Source of the DNA: Acanthosepion esculentum
Taxonomy: Eukaryota; Mollusca; Cephalopoda; Sepiida; Sepiidae
Direction: 5' to 3'
Length of the DNA: 64,000 nucleotides
NCBI GenBank assembly: GCA_964036315.1
Contig: OZ038478.1
Coordinates: 142,890,057 to 142,954,056 of the forward strand
Below the pieces are notes generated by a model. It was not told the origin of the DNA and did not search any database. It worked only from the letters and a program-made list of their open reading frames with translations. Made by a program: the position numbers and the translations under genes. Below are positions 19,390 through 31,139 of the stretch, piece after piece (positions within the stretch are counted from its first letter, which is position 1; the number at the start of each line of letters is the position of its first letter).

Positions 19390-22300
19390 TTGCTGTGAAT
19401 AATAGCAATAGTAAAAAGAACGTAGCAGGAGCAGGCCTGGTCCCCTGAACGTGGTAGCTCACCATACTATGAATATACTCTGGCGCCCAAGAACCAGATT
19501 CAGCGTATAGGTAAATACGAACTAACTATAATACTGACACAACGAAAAATATTGCTAAAGAGTATCGCTCGCCACACGGGTTAACAAGGACCACGATCCC
19601 CAAACTGTGATCGAAAAGTCTGCAACTGGAACAAACTCTACCCAACGATAACTAGAGTAAAACCACGCTGGGGACAGTCTTCAAAGAGGCCTTTTATATT
19701 CATTATAAGAAGATTCCACAAAAAGAACAATAAATAAATGGTCTAGGGAAGAGTATATTGAAATAATGGTAGCATTTTACACCAGTACGATAAATCTGAC
19801 GACAACAAAGATGCCAACAACTGTCTGGCGGGATAAACACTCCTGAAAGAGACTAAACATTGATGTCAGAAACTAGCCAATATCAGATATGACAACATCA
19901 GGAAAATGAATGTCTGTCATAGAAATCGAAAGCATCCAAGAAAACATCAAAAATAGTTTAAACATTAACATCGAGGGGCTAAATTCTAACAGCACAGAGG
20001 AGACATAGGCAGAGGAACAAATAGAAACCAGTTGCAATAATCTCTCTGGGGTACACAAGCAAATAGAGGATGATAATGACGAATATGATAGAGAATCAGA
20101 GATGACAAAAAACATCAGATATAAAGTGGAGAATGTAAAGAAAATGTCTTTCGAAGAAAGGCCGAAATTTCCAAAAGTAAGAAAGAATCTTCAAGTGAAG
20201 GAAACCATCAACTTCTCTAAACAAGCAATTAGAAAAATAACGGACAAAATGGAAAGACCGATGAATCTGACGGGAATTAATCATCTTATATACGCGGCCT
20301 CGGCAGTAATCACAAACAATAGGTGAAAAAGTAAAAGCACAACATAAACGAAAAACAAGAATGCCAGTCTGGAAAGAGAAAATAGAAACCGAAATAAATA
20401 GTCTACGAGGACAATTGTCATTTCTGTGTGAATTAGACAAGGGCTTACAATGAAAGAAAAATAATGAAGCCAACTGAAGGCAAGCTTTGACGCAAATAAT
20501 AAGACTGACGTACAAAAGTTTAAAGAGAAGCTGAGGTAATTCAAACGAAGGCACAAATTATCAGGCGTTATAAAAAGAAACAGATTCTTCTGTCAAAAGA
20601 AGATGTACAAAGAAGAAAATAAAATGACCCACCTAATATCCAGGAAGTCGAGGTGTTCTGGTGTAAGATGTGAGAAAACTACAATATGTACAATGAAAGA
20701 GCTACATGGATCAAGCAACATCAGGAACGATAGACATATATAGAGTGCCAAAAATGGACGGTTAGGAAACATTACTAAAACAACTGCTACCATCTGCAAA
20801 ATAAAAAACTGGAAAGTACCAGGAATAAATCGAATAGCTAATTCTGGATAAAAAAAAAAAACATCTAGCACCCAATAAAACCTCTCACGAGCATACAATG
20901 ATATCATCATAAACGCAGAAAAAGGTCCAGCATGGCTCACGTTGGGAGTACCATACCTCATCCCTAAAAAAAACTAAAAGAAAACGAGGAACTATAGGCC
21001 CATTACCTGCCGATCGTCAATGTACAAGATCCTCATTTCTATCATAACCGAGAGGACATACAACTACTTGAAGAAAAACAATTTACTCCCAGCAGAACAA
21101 AAGGGATGTAAAAGAGAATGTTTCGGAAGAGGTGAAAACAAGGAAAAGAAACTTATCGATAGCATAGATCGACTACAGAAAGGCATTCGACAGTATACTA
21201 CACTCATGGACAGAGAAGAGTCTACAAATATACAGAGTGTCCTCCATAACGGTCAAATTCATAACGGAGAGCATTAAAAACTGGGACACTACACTAAACC
21301 TAAACCATATAAACGGGTCATTAACATCGAGACCAATCAACATCAAATGTGCAATGTTCCAAGGAGATTCATTGTCACCACTACTTTTCTGCCTTGAATT
21401 AGCGCCACTCAGCTGCCTACTGAATAACAGTCACAGTATATTTTTGATTTTATAACGTTTGCCAAGGATGATAACCAACAGAAAAACCTACTGACCATTA
21501 TCAAAACCTAGAGTTTAGACATTAGGGTAGAGTTCGCAATGGACTAATGTGCCAAAGACACGCTCAAAGGTTGTAAAATAAAGAAAACTACACATTTATG
21601 CCTTCGCATCAACAACGAGGAACTAAATCAAGATAATACATACAAATACTTAGGAATTAATGAAGGAGACGGAATACATTTAATTATGAAGAAAAATAGC
21701 CGAAAAGTATATTATAGGAGAGTGCGTCTGATACTAGAAAGCGAACTTAATAGGGCCAATAAAATGAAGGCAATCAACACCTTAGCTATACTCTGTTGAC
21801 CATGTTCACCATAGTCTATGAATATAGAATCCAGTGCAATGAAACAACGTTAAAGATTAACACTCACAAGTCAGACACTCTACTGAATCTGACTATATCG
21901 GCAATACCACCAGCAGCGGTTCTGTGATTCTTCAGTCTTCGATATCAAAGACTGGCAGTGAATATTCCGGAAAAAAACATGGCCGCCTTTAAACATGTCT
22001 TATTGGATATTTTGAGCATTCTCATTGGTTAACTCTTCTATTGGAGAACTATAAAATGAGTCAGCTCATTTTGGCTGGCTCACTAGTGTACCAAGGTATC
22101 CAAAAACTTCAACACTCCACCATTTTGGGTACATTATGGAATCTTCTTTCGAAATATTAGTAAAGTCAATATTCATATGGAACAAATACTTTAGTATTCA
22201 TAAATTCATTTTTTAATTAATATCCACAAAATTAGTTATATCATTTTGTCCACTCTAGCTTAATAAACATTAATAACAATATTATAAATTTGGATTGAGA

Positions 22301-23600
22301 TCACAACAGAAAAGTGGAAAAAGTTATTTTATGAATACTAAAGTATTTGTTCCATATGGATATTGATTTTACTAATATTTTGAAAGAAGAATCCACAATG
22401 TTTCCAAAATGGGGAGTTAGAGGTTTTGGGTACCTTCGTGTACTAGTGAGCCAGCCCAAAACTCCAATATACTCGTAGTAACATACAGCTTCAATATTAT
22501 TAAATGCAATTTGAATGACAAAAAATTGGACACCAAATCTAGAAAATGCATACCCAAATGAGGATGACCCACTCGAAATCAGACCTTTAGGAGACCAAGC
22601 TCTAATCCAAATTGAAATAAAATTAAAAACTGCAACAATCAGATTGGACGTATACCACTCAAAAGGCAATGACCCTCTCCTACAAATAGTAAAACGCCAA
22701 ATCCACTCCTTCACTAAATAAGCTGCACACTTCTAAAACAGCTGAAAATACTTGAAATACTACCAACATAAAACGAAGCAAATATTATCAACCACAAACG
22801 AGTAAAGAGAAACTTGACCAGATGAAATTACAAAAGAACTGTGAAGACAAGGCACTGCATGGGAAATACCTAAAACAATGAAAGAAGCAGATGTAGACCA
22901 ACAGAAAACATATACGTGGCTGAGGAGCACCCGTTTGAAAGCTGAGACAGAAGGCCTAAGTATTACAGATTATAACCTAAACCTTGCAACCAGATACTAT
23001 CACTGTTAGATAATAAAAATAATAAAAGATTGAACTAACCCGAAATGCAGTATCTGTGGAAAATATAATAAAACTGTCGACCGGAACAGGATGTCTGGAA
23101 CTAGCAAAACATTAATATACCAAGAGTCAAAAAAAAGGTAGCGACATATGTATACTGGAAAATATGCGAGAAGCGCAAAGTCGAAACCACTGAGAGATGA
23201 GCACCAACCAGATACAGTTATCCAAAATAACGATGTCACTATCCTCTAGGACACGTCAATTCAAAATGACGGAAATAAAAGCCAACAGACCTGATATTAT
23301 GACAAAAGACAAGAAATTCAGGAAGTGTATGCTTATTGACATAGCAGTACCATCTGAAAGAAACACCTCCATGAAAATTATCGAGAAATGGTCCAAATAC
23401 AAGGACCTGGAAATCGAGATTAACAGAGTGTGCGGAATGAAGACTGAAACAGTACCAGTAGAAATCGGATCCCTGGGCCTCGTGAGAAAAGGAATGGAAA
23501 TTTTACTAACAGTGTTCCAGGTAATATCAATATACCCAGAAAATTGCCCTACTAGGAACATCACATATACTAAGAAAAGTGCTATCAGTTAAATGACAAT
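19390..23600 (+). pseudogene. R2-like LINE (RT plus restriction-like endonuclease), decayed
   Basis: This is a long, heavily broken copy of an R2-like non-LTR retrotransposon. The order is an N-terminal region from about 19,400, basic/coiled stretches (20100-20330), RT blocks RAYNDIIINAEKGPAWLTLG (about 20890) and NYRPITCRSSMYKILISIIT (about 20995-21050), then LPAEQKGCKRECFG and FQGDSLSPLLF (about 21358-21390). The catalytic YxDD box is missing: the frame jumps from FDFI to FAKDDNQQ at about 21440-21470. TYKYLGINEGDG follows at about 21640. After a MITE the C terminus has CSICGKYNKTVD and the PD-(D/E)XK endonuclease (RPDIMTKDKKFRKCMLIDIA, about 23285-23345, then KYKDLEIEI). Stops and shifts occur throughout. 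Confidence 0.82.
22069..22461. mobile_element. MITE with long terminal inverted repeats, inside the R2-like copy
   Basis: The left arm starts TTTTGGCTGGCTCACTAGT and the right arm, reverse-complemented, starts TTTTGGGCTGGCTCACTAGT. Both arms continue for about 145 bp with matching blocks such as ATATTAGTAAA and TGGAACAAATACTTTAGTAT. The middle is about 100 bp of noncoding AT-rich DNA. No clear target duplication was seen. It interrupts the R2-like coding sequence between its palm/thumb and endonuclease parts. Confidence 0.8.
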
Positions 23601-23674
23601 TCTTGTAAAGGGTCGAAAGACCATAGATTGGACCCAGCTGTACAGGATACAAAGCAGGAAATATAGCATACGCA

Positions 23675-23676
<2 letters not shown>

Positions 23677-23733
<57 letters not shown>
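23677..23733. repeat. (AAT)n tail of the R2-like copy
   Basis: About 19 AAT units lie some 85 bp after the end of the endonuclease frame, in the position of the element's 3' tail. Confidence 0.9.
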
Positions 23734-23735
<2 letters not shown>

Positions 23736-23949
23736 TTTAAAAAGATAGATTGCTTTCTTAGTATTACTGGCGAATGCTTTAATAGGAATGGCAATATTGG
23801 ATAAGGTCTTACCAGAGAGCTTCGGAAGATTTTGATTGAGATTATTGCAGTGTTAAAGAGTGCTAGAATAGCAAGAAACAGAGACCTACAATAATTTACT
23901 ACTACTAATAATAATAACGATGATTATAGCAAGTAGAAAGCAAATGAAG

Positions 23950-24440
23950 CATGCATGGGTAAGTTGAAAAGACAGTTAACCATATACTCAGAGAATTTCC
24001 CAAGTTGGCACAGAAAATATAAGCAAAGACATGATTGGATTGAGAAGATAATCTATTGGAAAGCATGCCCTAAATTTGGCGTTAATGTGAAAGAGAAATA
24101 CTACGAATATCAGCCAGAGATTATGGTTGAAAAGGACAGTTACAAGGTATTACAGAATATTTCTGTACAAACGAAAATGAAAGTAGCAAGTATAAAATTA
24201 TTGGTTTGGTGGACTCAAACGGAACTGAAAATATTGAAAGATACCAGGGGCTGGCTAGGGAAGTGAGGAAGCTCTGGAACAAGAATGTTGAATTAAATTC
24301 CTGGAATACAGGTCGAGATTGGAACACCACCAAGTAACCGGGAAGAGTGATTACAGACTTGAAACCAAGATTGTAGGCCTCCAGAAAACTGCCATTGTTT
24401 GTTCTGCGATGATTCTCCGAGAAAGTTGTAAGGAGTGTTT
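23950..24440 (+). pseudogene. Second REL-endonuclease LINE family, C-terminal fragment
   Basis: The frame at 23955-24266 reads a VNHILREFPKLAQ-type zinc-finger end, then KQRHDWIEKIIYWKACPKFG and YQPEIMVEKDSYKVLQNISV, and LKILKDTRGWLGK. A later frame gives LETKIVGLQKTAIVCSAMIL. This is the C-terminal CCHC plus restriction-like endonuclease end of an R2-type LINE, but of a family distinct from the copy upstream. The segment carrying the central PD-(D/E)XK residues is missing or degraded. RT is absent. Confidence 0.7.
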
Positions 24441-24536
24441 GGGATACATTGCCACAAGGATACTTCTCATTAACTCTGTTAATATGAGACACCAGTATAT
24501 AACTAATGCTAATACGCATACGAATATACTACTTAC

Positions 24537-24901
24537 TGTCGGTTAAAAATTGAATTTCTGCGATATATAGACAGTGACAGATCTAATGTTCTACGGAAAA
24601 TAACATAAGCGCCTTCTTTATTTGATTTTATGCACTCAATAATGTTAAGAATTGATGTGGACACGAAATAGGGGCCACGGAAGGATAACACGGAACACGG
24701 GTTAGAGGTAAGAAAGCTATATCAAACAGAAAAGTTACAAAGAATAGTGTAAGAGTAAGCAGAGCTTACTATCCAGTGGTGTGCGATATTGGTATCGTAC
24801 GCGGCTTCACATTACTGGTGCTACTCACATGATGCTACCATTCACATAATAATATAGTACTGGGAGAGTCCATGATGTAGGAAAGTATCGGTCTCACAAC
24901 A
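24537..24901 (-). mobile_element. Long terminal repeat of a Gypsy-like retrotransposon
   Basis: On the minus strand the segment starts TGTTGTGAGACCGATACTTT and ends TTTTTAACCGACA, giving TG..CA termini over about 365 bp. A purine-rich tract GGAAGGGTGGGG immediately precedes it, as expected for the plus-strand primer before a 3' LTR. AATAAAG lies near 24614-24620. It is the right distance from the integrase relic on the same strand. The matching 5' LTR is not in the window. Confidence 0.65.
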
Positions 24902-25141
24902 CCCCACCCTTCCAAGAGTTTTCCTGTTTTCTTTTTTTTTCTCTTTTTTTTCTTGAAGGAAAAAAGTAAAACTGTTAATACTTCTTCCTCTTGGGATTCA
25001 CGTCGAGTGGTTTAGTAAATTTTCTCCCTCTCCCTGAGTGTCGTATTTCAGGAGAGACTTGGGGCGTGTCAAGATCGAAATGTTCGAATATTACGTCGAT
25101 CGGCTGTTCGCAGATATTTTGTGGTGATTCCTCAGATTCCT

Positions 25142-26010
25142 TCAAATGGCATTTCGGAGCTGGTTCACATGACGTTTGTGAGTATTTTTCGGTCCCTGGT
25201 CAATATAGACCAGTTCGCCAATTCTCTGTTTGATGTTGCCTACTTCCCAGAATGTTGTGTTGTTTTTGTAAGCCTTAAAAAAGGACTTTGTCGCCAGGAT
25301 TAAATATTTCTTAGGGAGCGAGACGGTTTTCTTGAACTTCGCTTGCCGTGGAATGCGTTTATCAAAGACGGACTTGATTTTTCTTGCGAACATTGTTTCT
25401 GCAGGCGAGCATCCCATAGGCGTGTTAGGATTAGGGGTTATCCTATACACCTGCAGAAACTGTTGTAATGCTCTATCCGTCGGTGTGCCTAGAGCCTTTT
25501 TTTAAAGCTCTTTTTAGAGTGTCCACGAAGCTCTCGGCCTGACCGTTCGACCTGGGGTGATACTGAGGCGTCATAATGTGGTCCACTTGATACGACTTGC
25601 AAAAGTCTCTGAATTCACTTGATGTAAATTGAGTGCCGTTATCAGTCACTACACAATCTACCGCCCCAAAACGCGCGAATAGCTCGTGTAAAAATCCGAT
25701 CGTGCAGTTGGTGGTTAGTTTTTTAAATTGCAGGACCTTAGGCCATTTTGAGTGGCTATCTACAACAATAAGGTAGTACATGTTGTCTAGGAGCCCTGCA
25801 GAATACACATGAACTCTCTGCCATGGATGGTCTGTGTTTGGCCATAGTTTGGAGATTCTGCTGCAAGCACGCATCCCTTACAAGATTCTATAATGTCTGC
25901 TATGTCTTTGTCTATATTTGGCCAATATACGTAGCGGCGCATGAGGCTTTTCGTACGGATCTTCCCCGGATGTCCCAAATGAAAATCCTTAAGGATTTTT
26001 CTTTGCCATT
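25142..26010 (-). pseudogene. Gypsy-like Pol, integrase end
   Basis: The minus strand encodes the end of a Gypsy-type Pol. FHLGHPGKIRTKSLMRRYVY with SCKGC forms the zinc-binding HHCC end (about 26000-25880). The catalytic core follows: WQRVHVYSAG, where the family usually has an aspartate before the aromatic residue; VVTDNGTQFTSSEF, with the second aspartate (about 25665-25625); and SNGQAESFVDTLKRALKKG with the glutamate (about 25545-25495). A frame break near 25470 leads to NPNTPMGCSPAETMFARKI and the C-terminal domain. Protease, RT and RNase H are missing; sequence upstream of 26010 is unrelated. The copy is 5'-truncated and non-functional. Confidence 0.87.
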
Positions 26011-26429
26011 TCTAGAAAGACTGCTTATATATCTAAATATACTGATATATCAAATTGCTATGTCGTCATGAAATTTATTTGGGATATACATTGTTTCGGG
26101 GGTGGCTTATACAAACTCAACGAAGTAGACAGCTTAACATTTACAGCCAAATGAACCAATTACTGGCAAAATAGATGGATTGATACATTTTCTACGGCTT
26201 TTCAACTCTTAGCAGGCTATTTAAAACAGAAAGTATTTTTAGATGGCAACATTGTTTTACATAATAATAATTAGTGATATAAGTATCACAAATTAACCAC
26301 AAATTAAACTGTTGAAACTTGACTAATGCATGGAATAATAATGCAACACAAAATGTACTTAGAACCAAATGTATTGAAACAAGAAAGTGTACACAATATT
26401 TACATATAGACTTTTGTATATTCCTGGGA

Positions 26430-26579
26430 AGACCGTTCCTAGAGAATGTGTTGACTAAGTCGCAGTTGGGCAGAGTCTCTAGTTGAATCTCTTGATTCGC
26501 CTTCCTATCTTCCAAGTACCAACCATATTTATATAGTCGGTACTCCACTATGCAAATTAGGCGTATCCTACCACAACAT
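26430..26579 (-). promoter_or_regulatory. Solo copy of a LINE 5' end with TATA box
   Basis: The minus strand reads ATGTTGTGGTAGGATACGCC, then TTTGCATAG, ACCGACTATATAAATATGGT and TTGGTAC. It matches the first about 100 bp of the Tx1-type LINE at 48585 (same start, same TATATAAATA box, same GGTTGGTAC), then fades. No ORF1 follows. Confidence 0.7.
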
Positions 26580-26599
26580 AAACCAGACCAGGGGAGAAG

Positions 26600-27302
26600 A
26601 TTGGTTATTGGTCCCATGTTTATGATACTTTTTCTGATGTACTTTCCTCTTTGGTACCTCAAATTCTCTAATTTAAGTGCAGCACTATATTGACAGCATG
26701 GTAGCATCATTTTACTTTTGGAATTGTTAGATGTAACCGTAATTGTTATGCTAACAATTTCTTCCCTCGAACCTCTCACTTGTTGAATTCTCTTCTAGCT
26801 TCTTGCTTTTCTATAATCTGTAATCTACAAAAATTTATTTCCAATGTCAATCGTTTACCTTGCTTTTTTTAATTCTATTCTTTTATTGTCCTTTCTCCTC
26901 AATTATATTTAGCTTGAGCAACCTCTTCCATTATATTGGCTTTATCACTTTGGCTGAAATGATAAAAAATAGTTGAATAAAATTTCTCATTTGTTTACAA
27001 TTTTCTTGTCATACAAACGATACAGTTTAGAAAGTGTAAATAGATGACCAATTACTTAGAATTATTTATTTTAAGTGTAAATAGATGACCAATTACTTAC
27101 ACTTATTTATTTTTGGTGATTATTTCTTTCGTCTTAAATTCAGTTGCTTTTCATCGCAACTCCCAACTCAAATTTCTATAGATATATTATTCTGCACTGC
27201 CCAGGAATTAATTTTCTGTCTATGGAAGGTATTAGATCATAACACAAGGACATAAAGACATTTAAAATTGTTATACAAACCCTCCTTACGCTTTTTCTAC
27301 GA

Positions 27303-27388
<86 letters not shown>

Positions 27389-28130
27389 GATACAAATTGT
27401 TTAATGATATGAATTGTTTAATAAAAACGAGATTAATCTGGATAGATAATACTATTGTTAAATTCTCATTGTGTATCTGTGTTTGTGTCGATGCTATGAA
27501 GTCTCACAAGATATCTACTTGTGATATAAGCTATGTAATGTTCAATATCATAAAAATAACTGAAAGCTATTTCTCTTAAAATGTCGCTTTTTTGTAGAAA
27601 CATATTTTAACCTGACAAATATCCAGGGGCAAAAGATTCTATTAAACCTATGAGGTCACCGGAGAGATAATCACTTTGTGACTTACACAATCTGTATTTC
27701 AGACTACTATTTTGAAAGTAAAAGTTTAGGCGGATAACTTGAACAGAAAATGATAATAGGATTCTTGGTGATGATCAGATTATTTAGATTAGAGAGATGT
27801 TTAATGGCGGAGCTTCTTGTCACTTTATCTGAATGTGAACTATATTACTTCGTACTAATGTAAGAACTCAATTAATATTAACGAGGGCTAGAAGGAAACG
27901 AAGCCACAAATATTAAAACGTTGTAATACCTCTAATCTACGATACTGTAAATAATTTATTTATTGAAAAGGACGGAGACGGTGGAAAGTAAACAAAGAAA
28001 AACAGCAGAGATATGAAATTTTGACAGTGTAGACACACTTTTGATCCTTAATTACAACAATTTATTCGAAGGTAGAAAATTACTATAGAATATTAAATAT
28101 ACAGACATATTAGTACATGTTGACATGAAA
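26600..28130. other. AT-rich DNA, no gene recognised
   Basis: It contains a TA run at 27305-27380 and a local tandem duplication of a 40-bp block at about 27017-27108 (AGTGTAAATAGATGACCAAT twice). No protein domain is recognisable. Confidence 0.6.
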
Positions 28131-28136
28131 TTTTAC

Positions 28137-28214
<78 letters not shown>
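28137..28214. repeat. (TA)n microsatellite
   Basis: About 38 TA units. Confidence 0.95.
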
Positions 28215-28217
<3 letters not shown>

Positions 28218-29270
28218 GGTTGGGATAATTCCAAGGTGGATATTAATCCAAAGACAGCTCATTGTAAATCACAGATCATTGTAATAATAATAAATCACGA
28301 AAAAAATAAGATATTGTTGTATTCATCTCTTCAGACTGAAAGTTTTAATAAATGGATGATGTACTAGATTTAACCGTGGGAAGGGGAAGCAAGAAGGAAG
28401 AGATGAAATAGGGAGAGGAAGAAGAAATAACATAAAATAGAGAGTAGGTAAGTGAGAGAGGCAGGGAGAGAGAGAGAGCGCAAAGGAAGGGAAAGGGAAA
28501 AAGTAAAAAAAATCAAGGGATTGTTGTAAAACTAAAATAGAATGACTTAGCCAACATTTTTTCATTAAAGGTTTGAACAATTTTGTACATCGAGTGATGT
28601 TATGTGTGATCAGACTTGAAAGAGTAACTGAAAATTTTCCGATAGAGCCTGTTATTGTAGTTTATGGGTAAAGCCTCTATCTTTAATCCTCCAATAAAGC
28701 TTAGCTACAGCAGTTTGATATCTTATGAAAGCATTGGAGAAGGAATTCCTGTGATTGTAGAGTCACTGTTTCCAATTCCCACAGGATATCCCTATGAATA
28801 TATTTTTATCATTAATATTTTCTTTCTGAAAAAATGGTAGCTTGGTATAACACATTTTTCGAATTACAGATAACTCCAACTGGACTGTTGGTCTCGGTTC
28901 TACAATTACAAAAGTGCTTGTTCTTGGTTGTGTTGCCGTCATAAAATGTTTTAAATGTTTGGTTGTTCTTAATTTTACTACTATATCTAATTTATTTCTT
29001 CCTAGATTATCTTTCCTTCCCTCTAACACCCTCTCCTCTCTCTCCATCCGTCTCTCACTCACCCTCTCTAACTTTTATGTTTTAAAAATAATTTTATATT
29101 CCAAAATCTATTATTATTTCTGTTATTTTCCTTTCTTCCTTTCCCAACTTTATTCTCTCCTATTGTGCTTTCCTTTTTACCAGTTAATCTGTATATTAGT
29201 CCGACATGTAACAATATTCACGAAATAAATTATAACCGAAATGGATCATTAAGGTTTTTTCTTGAACAAA
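28215..29270. other. Unrecognised DNA with a GA-rich patch
   Basis: A GA-rich patch lies at 28376-28505. The open frames of 85-104 aa are low-complexity or antisense and carry no known motif. Confidence 0.55.
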
Positions 29271-29273
29271 CGG

Positions 29274-29274
<1 letters not shown>

Positions 29275-29365
<91 letters not shown>
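29275..29365. repeat. (CA)n(TA)n compound microsatellite
   Basis: A short CA run turns into a TA run of about 75 bp. Confidence 0.95.
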
Positions 29366-29367
<2 letters not shown>

Positions 29368-29369
29368 TG

Positions 29370-30165
29370 TGTGGGGGTTTGAATGTTTAATTAGTTTAGT
29401 CTTATATTAGGTTACAATAGTACTACGCTTGTTAACGATTGTACTCCTATGTATACTTGGCAGGGACATAGCTGCATGTCCTTGATGTTCAATATTTCTG
29501 GTCCCCTTACCAAAATATGACTAAATATATCAACATTATTTTTTTTTAAATTGCCTCTGCATCATGATAAAAACCCTTTCCCCACTGGTTGATTTCACCC
29601 GTAATTTTTTTAATAATTACTCATCCACAGGAAACACCGAAGCTAATTACATATAACTGTAAAATGTTTCAAATACATCCATTAGACAAGTTCATTTTCA
29701 AAGTTGCAACAAAATATTTTCTTTTATTTATTTCGGCCTTTATTCTAAGAAAGATTTAATCAGTATATTTATAATTCTAAATTTAATCGAAATATATTAG
29801 TCATCATTTTATCTCCCAGATAAAAACGAAATTTAAATACCAAATTCAATAAGTTAAAAAATCAATGACAAAAAGAATCTAATTTCTGATAATGTTAAAG
29901 AAATTATAGTCATATTTAGTTGTATTCTTCATTGATACAATTAAATGATACTTACAAACTGCGAAAACAGACGCACATGTGTGTATATAGACTGACAACA
30001 AAGCAATCGAAGGTATAAACAGGGTGATCTCATTTATATAATATTAACGGAATTACTAAACATGTTGGTATTTGTTAATTTCTAGATAGTCTCTGCTGTA
30101 AATTTAAGTACATGTAAGCATCGAAAATATAATAATTATTTTTGCAAGTCATTCTTGTTTTTACA
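29370..30165. other. AT-rich DNA, nothing recognised
   Basis: No supported feature. Confidence 0.5.
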
Positions 30166-30167
30166 CT

Positions 30168-30640
30168 CACAACATTTCGACCGTTGTACGTCTCGGCCCA
30201 ACATTCTTCGGGTGTCTGTTTTTATATACTCGATAACTTTGTTAGAATTCTGAAGCAAACGTTTTATTCAATCGACATGAAAAATTGTTTTTATTCAGGT
30301 TTTCATGCTTAGGTGATACTTCACATTATCTCGTATCTACCAGTCTCATGGACCATTGGGTCGCTTGTCTGCTTCTCCCATTGACTCAAAGTAAGTGACG
30401 ATTCTACGCTACAACGTACAATGATTGAAATTAACACTATCAGTGAACCTGGTTAATTTTGACCTGTGCTTTAATTCATTATGCAATGTGTTTTTGAAAG
30501 CATGGTAAGTGAAATACGAAAATAATTTACCTGCATTGATTGAATAAACAGTTAATTTCGAAATTCCAAGAATGTTACCGAATACAAACTCGTGAAGAAG
30601 ATCGGATAGTAAAACAGCCGAAACGTGTGTATAAGAACCA
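30168..30640. other. Two CTGAAGA/GAAAC-type motifs resembling retroelement ends
   Basis: At about 30170-30225 the minus strand reads CCGAAGAATGTTGGGCCGAG, then ACGTACAACGGTCGAAATGT. At about 30593-30640 the plus strand reads GTGAAGAAGATCGGATAGTA, then ACAGCCGAAACGTGTGTAT. Both resemble the right arm of the element at 16176-16835, and more loosely hammerhead cores. The surrounding DNA has no gene. Confidence 0.4.
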
Positions 30641-30721
30641 AAATGAATATATCGGTCCGGATTGAAAAGGATATAATAATTATAATTCCTCAACTAAAAA
30701 TTAAAAGCGTACTGGATTGCA

Positions 30722-31135
30722 ATGTCATATCCATCCTTTAATATAGTAGTGGATGCTTATCGGATGAGGAGAAATTTGGTTCGACAAAGGAAACTGAAAA
30801 TTGCATATACGAATCGAGTAAGCATTGAGAAAGCCTTGAAGAAAATGATAACAGAAAGAATACTTCTGTCCAGAATCGGGATGAGAGAGCTGAAATTCAT
30901 GGGACCCAAAATGAGAAAGGAGGGCTTTTAAAACGTAATCCTCACAGGGCCTACTGAGGGCAGAAGAGATAACTAGCCACCTATATGACGGACTAGTGTG
31001 AATGTAAGGCGGATCACGGACCGTGAGCCTTTGCAAACGAAGAAACATTGATAAGGGCACAAGGGATACGATGTTTTGGAGAGCCTTAATCACCCGTGTC
31101 CTGGATAAAGAAAGCATATAAAGAAGAAGAAGATT
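30722..31135 (+). pseudogene. RTE-like LINE 3' end
   Basis: The frame at 30722-30931 ends in IGMRELKFMGPKMRKEGF, then after a shift NVILTGPTEGRRD, matching the (G)H(I/M)xRKEGLENLxLTG..EGxR region of the RTE-like LINE. It ends in AAGAAGAAGAAG at about 31119-31130, the family's simple tail. No catalytic RT motif remains. Confidence 0.68.
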
Positions 31136-31139
31136 AGAG

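Noticed and set aside
20096..20554. 152-aa minus-strand open frame
   Set aside because: It is antisense to the R2-like LINE and shows no motif of its own.
26192..26779. 195-aa minus-strand open frame
   Set aside because: It reads through the LINE 5' UTR copy with its TATA box and has no recognisable domain; chance is likelier.
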